Source: Limonium bicolor
Taxonomy: Eukaryota; Streptophyta; Magnoliopsida; Caryophyllales; Plumbaginaceae
Length of the DNA stretch: 64,000 nt
Direction of reading: 5' to 3'
NCBI GenBank assembly: GCA_023374045.1
Contig: CM041776.1
Coordinates: 118,873,000-118,936,999 of the forward strand
Part shown: positions 11,621 through 20,450 of the stretch, piece after piece
How the letters are laid out: each line of letters begins with the position of its first letter
How positions within the stretch are numbered: position 1 is the first letter of the stretch
Translations under genes and position numbers: made by a program
Notes under the pieces: generated by a model
The model's database searches: none
What the model was told of the DNA's origin: nothing
Seen by the model: only the letters and a program-made list of their open reading frames with translations

Positions 11621-11911
11621 AAAAAAGAGCGCGCCTACCTCCTATCGATTATTGCTTACAGTTATTTCTATAAACGTCATTAATTAATTTTGGCCCTCCT
11701 ATTAATCATGGTTTATGTTTAAGCCGTGATTAATCAGCCGTCATTAAAGGCTTCCGTTCCACCAGTGTATAAATTGTTGGCTGTTTTGTGCTGACATATT
11801 TATGGCTGTTTTGAAAACTGTTGTTTGATAGCGTGACATATTTGCAGCTATTTTGAAAACTAATATTTGGTAGTGTGACATTTTTGTAGCATAAGTTAGT
11901 TAAATTAGCTA
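11103..11911. repeat. 403-bp tandem duplication spanning the CACTA terminus
   Basis: 11103-11505 is repeated at 11506-11911 with a few percent difference. The unit contains subterminal repeats, the CACTG terminus (11363 and 11767) and ~140 bases of non-element flank. Because it straddles the transposon boundary, the duplication happened after insertion. Confidence 0.85.
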
Positions 11912-12266
11912 TGTTCGGTGCGCTCATTGTTTTGCATACTATAATCATAAATATTAATTTATAGTTACACAATATTTGTTGAAAATAAATAAAGTAAATA
12001 CTAGTGAAATACCCCAAACCTTAATATATTGTTTAAACACTTAAATATGGTGTATTAAGACTAAAAGAGTCTTAGAAACATTAGTAAACAAATTTAAACA
12101 AAAGGAAACACAAAATGTGCTTTAAGTCAATAAGAGCCAAAATGTGCTCTAAGCTTGGGAATAACTTGGTTAAGACCTAATGAACTTACCAAGACCTCAT
12201 TTATACACTAATGAACATATTAAATCAATTACCAAAGAAACCAAGCTTGAAAACAAGTTTTAACAC

Positions 12267-12300
12267 AAAATGTGCTTTAAGGAGTCTTAAAGCACATTTT
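12267..12300 (+). repeat. LTR hairpin with 14-15-bp arms
   Basis: AAAATGTGCTTTAAG and CTTAAAGCACATTTT form a nearly perfect stem with a 4-base loop. The same hairpin is at 22524-22557 in the 3' LTR and 61325-61358 in the reverse solo LTR, where the loop differs but the stem is kept. Confidence 0.75.
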
Positions 12301-12625
12301 TGAAAATTGTCTTGTAAATGAGTTTTGAATGGCTAGATGTCCATCATTACTCTTAAATATATATGTGTACTATATAATATCACATTTGGGTGTCTATATT
12401 AGTGGGAATCAAAAATTTCACTTCTATGTGCCTTGTTTTATGAATAGTAACTTTTATAAGCTATTTTGTAACATATGTTTGTATAAGTAATTAATTGACA
12501 AACAAAGACTATATTGCCCTCCTACTACTATTTGGGGCCGGTTTTTAAGGTTGGTGACACACCACCTTTGTTAGCTTTTTAAGAAAATAAATAAGACTAC
12601 TTAAGTACCTTTTTACTTTATTAAG

Positions 12626-12633
12626 TATAAATA
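12626..12633 (+). promoter_or_regulatory. LTR TATA box (5' LTR)
   Basis: TATAAATA is followed within 40-90 bases by a pyrimidine-rich stretch resembling a plant transcription start and leader. The same arrangement recurs at 22883-22890 in the 3' LTR. If correct, U3 is only ~0.65 kb and R-U5 about 3.1 kb, an unusually long leader. Confidence 0.5.
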
Positions 12634-14215
12634 TCTTCATAAAGCAAATTCTATCCCATTCTCTCATTTCTTTCCTTGCTCACACGGTTTCCCACCTCTC
12701 TTCTTCCTTCTTCTTGCTGTTCTCTCACGGTAATACTACTACTCCATTGAACTCCCACTTTGACCTCTTGTAAAACCTTGCTCACTTGTCCAAATCAAAA
12801 CGAAACACCACCATCTTCTTCCTCTCATCAAGCTCTTCATTCCTATCTTTTCAAAAGTCCAAGACAACCATTTCGGTGCCATGGAGTTTCTCCATTGAAG
12901 GAGCTTGAGCTTGTTTGACTACATATTATTACTCTCCTTGGATTCTAGGTAAGGAATCTCAAACAAAAATCAAGTTTCCTCCTTGTTTTTGGTCATGTCC
13001 GAAATATGTATTGAAGGAGCCTTTTATGTGACTTGTTCTAGCTTCATTCCAACTCTTCATGGACTAGGTGGAGTCCTCTCTTGTTGTATATCCAAACTCT
13101 CTTCAAAGAACAAGGTAAAACAACTACATTAATGTTTTGAAACATGTCAAATTAGGGTTTACAATGAGATGAAGCTTATAGCTTGAATACTCATTATAAA
13201 GTTTGTATATTGTTTTAGAACTTGTCAAAGAAGCAAGTACTCTATTGGTTTTCTAAAGGAAACAAGAAGATTATCTTGCAAAAGAGGTAAATCTACTAAC
13301 CTAATGCTATTTTAATGCCTTAGGAGAAATGAGCTTATAATGCTTATTAAAACTATCTAAAAGCCATGGGGAATGACTTAGTAAAGTTTTCTCAAGAGAC
13401 TAGTAAAGGACATATGTATGTTGAGTGTATTTGCAGGTTAAAGGCGTATATATTGTGGAAATTCAGTGTTTATGATTTAAGCACTTTAAGGGCCTAAGAG
13501 CCATGCATTTTAAGGGCCTAAGTGCCATGCAAACTATATTGTGCACTATGTTGTAATGTGGTGTAAATTTTGGTGAAATTGTATGTGAGTGTTCTTGATG
13601 ATTTAGATGATCTGTGTGTTTAAAGGAGAAGGTAAAGTGTTTTGGCTTAGCAATGTTCTAGGAGAACCCATGTCAAAATTTAGGTAAGAAGCAAGAGTTT
13701 TAAGTGTTACATAGGGTTGGTGAGTTAGAAAGTGTAGGAGATGAATAAGAAGTTTATGATGTTCTTAAGGAATTTTGTGAACTAGGAAATCATTCTAGAG
13801 TGTATAAGGACTTAGGCATGATTTTGAGATTTAAGTAGGTACCAAAGTCACTTTGGGACTTAGTAAATACCTAGGCAAACTTTGGTAAAATAAGGAGAAG
13901 TGTACACTAGGAAAAGTTTCAAGAAGGAGATAAGGAATTAGTGTGAGAGATGATGCTTGGGGGATGATGTTAAGTTAAGGAGAAAGCATTTTGGGATAGT
14001 AGTTACCATAGGTGAGAAACACCATCTAGGAACCTATGAAATAACATAAGTGTTAAGGAATTTTTATAAGGAAATAAGTAAATGTTTAAGGAATTAGAAA
14101 ATGAGTTTCATGGATGTTGTATGTGGATGTAAGGTTACCAAATGTTGCTAGAAGCATTAAGAGGCCTTAGGAGAAGTTTGGTGAAGAATTGGCAAGTTTA
14201 GGTAAGTTTAGTAGG

Positions 14216-14470
14216 CGACCGACCCAGGGGCCGACCCAGTTTGTGGGTCGGGTCGAGCCTCTGTAAAATGTTAGGAAAATGTTCGCACGGACCGACCCAG
14301 AAGGTGGGTCGGACATGGGTCGGTCGAGCATGTTAATTTGGGAAAATGTTCGCAATGGACCGACCCAGAAGGTTGGGTCGGACATGGGTCGGTCAAGGTA
14401 AAGTTTTTCAGACCCGAAGACCACTGGGAGGGTCCGACCCAGTTGTGGGTCGGACGGTGGGTCGGTCGGA
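14216..14470. repeat. Palindromic GGTCGG/CCGACC array, 5' LTR
   Basis: Three to four modules, each pairing an ACCGACCCAG-type arm with a GGGTCGGTC-type arm, separated by spacers resembling GGGAAAATGTTCGCA. An A-run follows at ~14479. The corresponding place in the 3' LTR holds a different module sequence. Confidence 0.85.
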
Positions 14471-15695
14471 CCAAAACTTGTAAAAAAAAAAAAAGAAAAG
14501 AATGTGACTTATGTAGTTAACCCTAGGGTGTATAATGAAGGTAACCTAGGGTAAGATAGGCATTAAAACATGTCATACAATCATGTTAAATACTTAGTAA
14601 GTTTGAGTTAAATAAATAATTAACCGACATTACTAATGTGTTAGGATTCTCGCAAGGTGGAAATCAGTCGAGGCAAGGACCAAGGTATGGTTTTCTTGCA
14701 GTCTGTTGTCTAGCGGTTTACACCGGTTTGTGTGTTGTATGTTTTTCTGTGTGTTTACAACGTTATAAGATTTAAACATGTAATGAGTTTACAGTTGTTC
14801 ATATATTGTGTGTTGTTGTGACTCCTTTCCCTTGTGTGTGTCTAACATCTTACCACTATTGTGTGTTGGTCGTTAAGTTCCACTATGAACTTCTAACAAG
14901 TGTTAACTGGGAAGTGAGGAATCCGGTTGTCCGGTCATGCATGTAAGTTAAGAGTAGATATCTGAATCAGATTCGACTCTTATGTTGTTAAGATTGTTCA
15001 CCTTAATTTGGCGTTCGATCTCCCGCTAGCTTCTTCCAAAGCTTACCTATTCTGACTTATGATCGGTTTAGTGGGAACCTGTGTTTGTGTGGTGTGTTCG
15101 GGTCACTAAATCCGAACCATCTGTTACTTAAGTTACTCGTTCGTCTAACAGAACGGTAATGAGTGTGTTTAACGAGCTTGACATGAGAGTGAATCACTCT
15201 CTAGGCTCTTATGTTATTTGACCCTTGTGGTTTGTTATCGTGGAGTGAAAATCCACTGTGTATGTGTTGTTGAGCTATGCACTATTGATGCCATGCTCCA
15301 TGTTATGTTATGCTATGTATATAATTGAATGCCATGTTATAATGACAAGTAGCTGCGCGTATCCCGGTAGCCGATGGGCTGCGCGTTAGCCATACCAGCC
15401 AAGGGTTGCTGACCCCCTCGGGGGATCCATATTTCTTATACTGCAGGATGAGGATCGAAGAAGCGGAGTGGCTTTAGATCCTAGGGTGCAGGTTTACTTT
15501 TGTATACTTTTGGGATGTTGGCCCGGGATGCGCCTGTGCTCCCGTGGCGTTGTTGGATTTGGTTGTGACAGTTTACAGTGATGTTTAACAGTGAGGTTGT
15601 ATATGTAAACACTCGGTATTGTATATGATGTATTATGGTTTAGTTTTATGCTCGGGAGTCTGATCATCAGACCGGTACAAGTATTGTTCTGCCTT

Positions 15696-15717
15696 GTCAA
15701 CCACGTGGGTGGTTGAC
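15696..15717 (+). repeat. Conserved LTR 3'-end hairpin (CACGTG type)
   Basis: GTCAACCAC and GTGGTTGAC pair around a GTGG loop, 91 bases before the LTR end. The equivalent positions of the other LTR families have different stems that still pair, which suggests selection on RNA structure. Confidence 0.7.
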
Positions 15718-15813
15718 GGCGTTGTAGCACCGAAGCGTTAGTTACTGTTTAGTTGTTTTATTCCGCTGCGATTTCATTTAGTATCATGTGCGTATTAGGG
15801 GTGTTACAAAAAG

Positions 15814-15825
15814 TGGTATCAGAGC
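15814..15825 (+). promoter_or_regulatory. Primer binding site, initiator-Met tRNA
   Basis: TGGTATCAGAGC, 5 bases after the 5' LTR, matches the complement of the 3' end of plant initiator-Met tRNA, the usual primer of plant Ty3 and Ty1 elements. Confidence 0.92.
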
Positions 15826-16695
15826 GAAGTATCGCTCTGATGACTAGAATACCGAGCTTAGGAATATACCGAGTTAGGAAACCTAACTACAGTTACCTAA
15901 GTGATCAGTTATGGAAGGTTAACCACTAACTAGTGTGGAAATACCTTATTGTCGGGAAGCGTTACGATCGTTGGACCGATAAGTGTGTAAGCATATTGCT
16001 AATGAATACTCATGTGAATACAGATGTCAGGTAGACCACGCGGTAGAGGCCGCGGAAGTGGTACTAGTACTGGGGGTGACCAGGGCGAGAACACTACGGC
16101 TCAGGTTATGGCTGAGGCTGTAGCAGCCGCTGTGGCCCAGATGGTACCCCAGCTTGTAGCTGCGATCCAGCAGGGGCAGATGCCCGGAGTTCAGCCACCG
16201 CCACCACCGCCACGAGAGACCAATTGGGTCAAGGCGCTGGCTGATCTGAGACCGCCATCATTTCATGGGGAGACCGATCCCCGTAAGCTAGAGGCGTACA
16301 TCTCCGAGTTGGAGACCGCCTACGAGACTTTGGCCGTACCTGCTGAGGCTAAGGTCCGACTTGCCGCTACTACTTGAAGGGGTCGGCACAGAGTTGGTGG
16401 AAACTGGTGAGGGAGGACAGGATGACTGATCCTGAGTTTGGATGGAGGGAGTACACGGCTCTGCTGCGAGCCAAGTATTACCCGTGCATGTGCAGGAGGC
16501 CAAGCGCCTCGAGCTGGATAGTCTGAGGCAGGGGGACAAGGTGTCGGTTGATGAGTACTACACCGCCTTCACCGGCCTTGTCCACCTGTTACCGGACCTG
16601 GGTACTCGAACCGGGTGCTGGTAAACCGTTTCTACAACGGTCTCAGCCACCGTCTTCGCTATGGGATGGGGCCAGCTGAGTATACTACCTTGCAG

Positions 16696-16801
16696 GTAAT
16701 TTAAGTAAAGAGTGATGTGAATATGTGTAGTCTTACAAGTGAGTATTAATGTGAGTTTGTGAGTATGTATTGCGGGGCATGACTGATCATCCTAAATACA
16801 G
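16696..16801 (+). other. gag intron 1 (106 bp)
   Basis: Donor CAG/GTAATT, acceptor AATACAG/GAGTGC. Removal joins YTTLQ to ECYHAAAKVEITVRL in frame; the unspliced sequence contains stops. It is AT- and GT-rich, unlike the GC-richer gag around it. Confidence 0.7.
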
Positions 16802-17058
16802 GAGTGCTATCATGCCGCTGCTAAGGTGGAGATCACCGTCCGTCTGAGGGACGAGGAGAATGCGCACAAGCGCAAGGCCACGAGCGAGGGCCAGAGTTCG
16901 CAGGGGTACGGGGAGGAAGAAGAAGAAATCCTATCCCCAGCCCCAGAAGAGTCAGCACCAGGGTGACAAGGGCCAAGCCCAAACCACCACCGCTGAGGAG
17001 CCACTGAAGCTCACATATGCTTATGCGGCGAAGCCCCTACGCTCTTACCCACCAAAGG

Positions 17059-17139
17059 GTAATTGTTTAATCATGTGTAATAAGTTGATGTGTATGTTGA
17101 TAAGTTGTGAAATATACTGAGTGTGTATTGTGTTAGCAG
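17059..17139 (+). other. gag intron 2 (81 bp)
   Basis: Donor AAGG/GTAATTG, acceptor TTAGCAG/CTAGCA. Removal joins RSYPPK to ASTGSGPER in phase 1, leading directly into the zinc knuckles. Confidence 0.7.
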
Positions 17140-17480
17140 CTAGCACGGGCTCTGGACCGGAGCGCCACTATTACTGTAAGTGGTGCAATGGAGACCACCC
17201 CGGCAAGGACTGCAAGGGAAATGAGGTGCAGTGTCGATACTGCGAGAAGTGGGGTCACCGTGACCATGAGTGTTACCGGAACCCCAACAGCAGAGTCAAC
17301 AAGCCCAAGGGGCAGTGGAAGGGTAAGGCCACAGCTCTATTGATGGCCCGAAGACGGCTAACCAGCCACCCACCGATCAGAGGCATACTGATTCCCAGAA
17401 GGGGAAAGGGTCGGGACCTAGCAAGGCCACCCTGAATGTGGTGGACCGGTCTGAGGCGCCAGGGCCCTCTTCTAGACCAG

Positions 17481-17603
17481 GTACCGCCTAAACTGTTGAA
17501 TGTAATAAGTGATTGCATACCGCATTTCATGCTTGTGTTTAGTGAGTTCAAGTGATTTATGTGAGTAAGGAGTTAAAGTATAGTGTGGAAAACACCTAAT
17601 TAG
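17481..17603 (+). other. gag-AlkB intron (123 bp)
   Basis: Donor CCAG/GTACCG, acceptor AATTAG/ATAATT. Upstream phase 1 (a leftover G) plus AT gives GAT, so Gag continues in frame into the AlkB coding region. The same donor is also in phase with an acceptor at 18543 beyond AlkB. Confidence 0.6.
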
Positions 17604-18360
17604 ATAATTCTAAACTGAAAGGAACCTTCAATATATGTTATCCAATCCCACCCACACCAAACCCTGAAGAGACCACCATCAACATCACCGACTTTCCAAT
17701 GGAGCAATGTCAGGTTATCCAGCCAGGTATGATACTCTTAAGTGGATACCTGACACCGGAAGCACAAGTCCATATCATCAGACGATGCGACGAACTTGGA
17801 GCTAAACCTGGAGGTTTCTACACACCTGAATATCCGAACGGATCAAGAATGCAATTGAAGATGATGTGCATGGGTAAGGACTGGAACCCTTACACCAAGT
17901 CATATCAAGAAGTGCGAGCCGAAGATGGAGCAACGGTACCAAGTATACCTGAGGAGTTCCGTGCGGTCGTTAATCACGCCGTGGGAATTGCTCAACAAGT
18001 TGAAACGGAATCAATTCCAAGTGTGGAAGCAGATTTGTGTATTGTGAACTTCTACCAGAAAGGTGGACGGTTAGGTTACACCAAGATAAGGACGAGTCAC
18101 CCGAGTCTCTAAGTAAGGGAGTACCCGTGGTGTCTTGGTCCATTGGTGATACCGCAGTATTTGTGTATGGCGAGCAGAAGCGTGCTGATCTCGCAAGGAA
18201 GTTAATGTTGAAGTCAGGAGATGTATTAATCATGGGTGGGCAGTCAAGGATGCTATATCATGGCATCAGAAAGATCAAACTGAATACCGCACCGTCGGCA
18301 GTGATCAATGCCACACACATGAAACCCGGACGTTTGAATTTGACCTTCAGACAATTCTAA
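17604..18360 (+). pseudogene. AlkB-type Fe(II)/2-oxoglutarate dioxygenase (plant ALKBH1-like) captured in a retrotransposon
   Basis: Enzymes of this family oxidatively remove methyl groups from DNA or RNA bases, using iron and 2-oxoglutarate. The reading opens in phase with Gag (splice acceptor 17603), passes an internal Met at 17699 and the motif VIQPGMILLSGYLTPEAQ, then SVEADLCIVNFY. The iron site follows: His and Asp of LHQDKDES (18079-18087) and the second His in YHGIRK (18259-18261). The 2-oxoglutarate-binding arginines are in GRLNLTFRQF (18331-18333, 18349-18351), followed by TAA. The block SGDVLIMGGQSRMLYHGIR is diagnostic of AlkB. The style matches plant ALKBH1-type proteins, so a host gene is the likely source. 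One base is missing at ~18070-18076, just before the iron motif. It sits between gag and protease, inside one element. Confidence 0.9.
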
Positions 18361-18543
18361 GCCTTGTATACTTTTGTAATGTGTTAAGCCAGTATATGTT
18401 AAGGGAGTTATGTATGTGTTAAGTTATATCAACCATGTAAACCAACAATGTTGTAAAGAGGAAGTGTTAATGAATAAAGTGGAGTTATTGAAGTATATCA
18501 ACCGTGTTGTTACCCAGTACTTATTAGTTTGCCAATGAATTAG
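18361..18543 (+). other. Non-coding segment between AlkB and protease, with candidate splice acceptor
   Basis: AT-rich, intron-like sequence between the AlkB stop and the protease frame. The acceptor candidate GAATTAG at 18537-18543 precedes GCTGTGCACTC. Joining donor 17481 to it gives GGC and an open frame into the protease. The polypyrimidine tract is weak, so the acceptor needs RNA evidence. Confidence 0.5.
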
Positions 18544-19300
18544 GCTGTGCACTCGGAACGGGAGGTACATTGAGTGTCTGCAATGAGGCAGAAGCCGGCA
18601 AGAGCGGCACAATCCTCACCGGTACCTTTCCAGTGAATGGCGTGGATGCATCGATCTTGTTCGACTCTGGAGCCTCACACACATTTGTTTCGCTATCTTT
18701 TGCGAAGAGGCTGGGGTTAGATGGAGAGGAGATGCCAGACTTCTTGGTCACTCTCCCATCGAAAGAGCGGATCAGGTGTACCCGCTACCACCGAGATGTC
18801 ATTGTACGAATCAGAGGTGAAGAGTTCCCGATCGACCTGATAGAGTTCGACGGACTTGGATTTGATGTGATTGTCGGGATGAACTGGTTGGAGCGGTACA
18901 AGGGCAGAATCCTGTGTGCCGAGCATCGACTGCTTCTTCGGAGTCCATCTGGGGTTACCATATCTTACCGCCAGAGGCCCAGGGAGCCTTCGACTCAGAT
19001 CATCACCGCCATGGCCATGTATCGTGAGTTACGACGAGGGAGTGATGTGTACCTCTGCTATGTCCAGGACATAGAGAGAGACCCTGAGTTTAGCCCAGAT
19101 GTGCCGGTAGTGTCGGAGTTCTTTCCTGATGTATTTCCTAAGGAACTGCCGGGCATGCCGCCAGCACGAGAGGTTGAGTTTGAGATCGACTTAGTTACCG
19201 GGCACTGGACCCATTGCGAAAGCACCTTATCGTATGGCTCCAGCAGAGATGACAGAGCTCAAGGAGCAGCTGAGAGACCTACTCGACAAGGGCTTTATCC
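18544..19300 (+). CDS. pro: Retrotransposon aspartic protease and start of RT
   Basis: Continuous frame from the candidate splice acceptor to about 19205. The catalytic motif is [13 protein letters not shown] (active-site D-S-G at ~18661-18670), with a second conserved block [11 protein letters not shown] at ~18858-18890, as in plant Ty3 proteases. It then runs through [21 protein letters not shown], the usual entry to reverse transcriptase. The protease matures the Gag-Pol polyprotein. I see no ATG suited to independent initiation near the start, so it depends on fusion to Gag by splicing or readthrough. The frame breaks at ~19200 by single-base losses. Confidence 0.88.
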
Positions 19301-19870
19301 GCCCTAGTGTTCACCATGGGGAGCGCCGGTCCTCTTCGTGAAGAAGAAGGACGGTAGCCTCCGCTGTGTATTGATTATCGGGAGCTGAATGCTGTTACGG
19401 TGAAAAACCGTTACCCTTTACCACGCATCGACGATCTATTTGATCAGCTTAGGGGAGCATCAGTATTCTCCAAGATAGACTTACGTTCCGGATACCATCA
19501 GATTGCCATCCGTGACAGTGATATCGAGAAGACAGCTTTCAGAACGAGGTATGGGCATTATGAGTTCACAGTTATGCCGTTTGGCTTATCGAATGCACCA
19601 GCAAAGTTCATGGACTTAATGAACCGCTTGTTCCAAGATCAGTTGGACAAGTCAGTGGTAGTCTTCATCGATGACATTCTTGTGTATTCTAAATCGAGAG
19701 GTGAGCACGAAAGCCACCTGAGAGATGTGTTACAAACTCTGAGGAGAAACCAGTTGTATGCAAAGTTTTCGAAATGTGAATTTTGGTTGAACCAAGTATC
19801 TTTCCTGGGCATGTGATTTCTGATGCGGGATCGCTGTTGATCCGGCAAAGATAGATGCAGTGCGCACCTG
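19301..19870 (+). pseudogene. Ty3 reverse transcriptase domain
   Basis: Contains [33 protein letters not shown] and the catalytic [11 protein letters not shown] (two adjacent Asp at ~19669-19674), then KCEFW. This enzyme copies element RNA into DNA in the virus-like particle. The core 19400-19816 is one open frame; single-base losses at ~19305, ~19366 and ~19813 separate it from its neighbours. The catalytic residues are intact. Confidence 0.9.
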
Positions 19871-20450
19871 GCCTAGGCCGAAGACAGTCACTGATATCAG
19901 GAGCTTCCTCGGTCTGGCAGGATATTATAGGAGGTTTGTGAAGGACTTCTCCAGTATCTCGAAGCCGATGACTTCCTTGATGAAGAAGGATGCACCATTC
20001 GAGTGGACAGTTGACTGTGAGAGTTCTTTCGCGAGTCTCAAGGATGCTCTGACATCTGCACCAGTCCTGACTATACCAGACGGTCCAGATGGTTTTGAGG
20101 TCTACTGCGACGCATCAGGCAGAGGTATGGGTTGTGTATTGATGCAACACGGGAAGGTCGTAGCATACGCCTCCCGTCAGCTGAAGAAGCATGAGGAGAA
20201 CTACCCTACCCACGACTTAGAATTGGGTGCCATTGTCTTCGCATTGAAGATATGGCGACATTATTTGTATGGGGTAAGTGTGACAATCTATTCTGATCAT
20301 AAAAGCTTAAAGTACTTGTTCACTCAGAAAGAGTTGAACATGAGGCAAAGAAGGTGGGTTGAGTTTCTGAATGACTATGATATTAATCTGCATACAAAGA
20401 GGGTAAGGCAAATGTGGTAGCTGACGCACTGAGTCGCCGAGCACACTCTC
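19860..20450 (+). CDS. RT connection and RNase H domain
   Basis: Open from 19860 to 20418. It covers the RT tail ([18 protein letters not shown]) and then RNase [16 protein letters not shown] with the first acidic residue, [17 protein letters not shown] with the Glu, and [13 protein letters not shown] with the next Asp. The last segment slips frame near 20402, just before the conserved ADALSRR that ends the domain. RNase H degrades the RNA strand after copying and frees the polypurine primer. Confidence 0.9.

Larger units (their letters stand above)
6680..11767 (-). mobile_element. CACTA (En/Spm) DNA transposon, degraded, 5' end duplicated
   Basis: Reading right to left, a CACTGGTGGAACGGAAGCC terminus begins at 11767, with a second copy at 11363. 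Subterminal CCGTAATCTAAAGTC repeats follow in both orientations, then a CT-rich leader near 10560-10760 that ends in a possible splice donor, then transposase remnants (9600-6766). CACTG/CACTA termini, repetitive subterminal regions and a TNP2-type transposase define the superfamily. I cannot find the opposite terminus, so the 3' end is probably lost around 6.6-6.7 kb. All reading frames are broken, so the element is dead as it stands. Confidence 0.8.
12005..15808 (+). repeat. 5' LTR of the AlkB-carrying Ty3 element (3.8 kb)
   Basis: Starts TGAAATACCCC and ends GGGGTGTTACA, immediately before the PBS. It contains a likely promoter TATAAATA at 12626-12633, a pyrimidine-rich leader, several AGGTAA donor-like sites, the palindromic array at 14216-14470, and hairpins at 12267-12300, 15412-15425 and 15696-15717. 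The outer parts match the 3' LTR closely; the middle (about 13550-14480) does not. Confidence 0.9.
16024..17480 (+). pseudogene. gag: gag (capsid and zinc knuckles) with two introns
   Basis: Starts at MSGRPRGRGRG (ATG 16024). An Ala/Gln region and a proline run come first, then the retrotransposon gag core (PPSFHGETDPRKLEAYI, later EAKRLELDSLRQGD), a basic linker and two zinc knuckles (CKWCNGDHPGKDC and CRYCEKWGHRDHEC, 17175-17270). The second knuckle is canonical CX2CX4HX4C; the first has one residue fewer before His. Gag packages element RNA. The coding sequence is interrupted by GT-AG introns 16696-16801 and 17059-17139, both splicing in frame. Single-base losses near 16370, 16480, 16610, 16910 and 17330 break the frame. 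It ends at the donor 17480/17481 in phase 1. Confidence 0.85.

Noticed and set aside
14167..14520. ORFs rich in DRPMSDP/WVGP peptides
   Set aside because: They are only translations of the palindromic GGTCGG array, in several frames and on both strands; the same holds for the arrays at 24.4, 31.0 and 40.5 kb.
15812..15830. tRNA gene at the PBS
   Set aside because: Only the 12-base complement of a tRNA end is present; it is the primer site.
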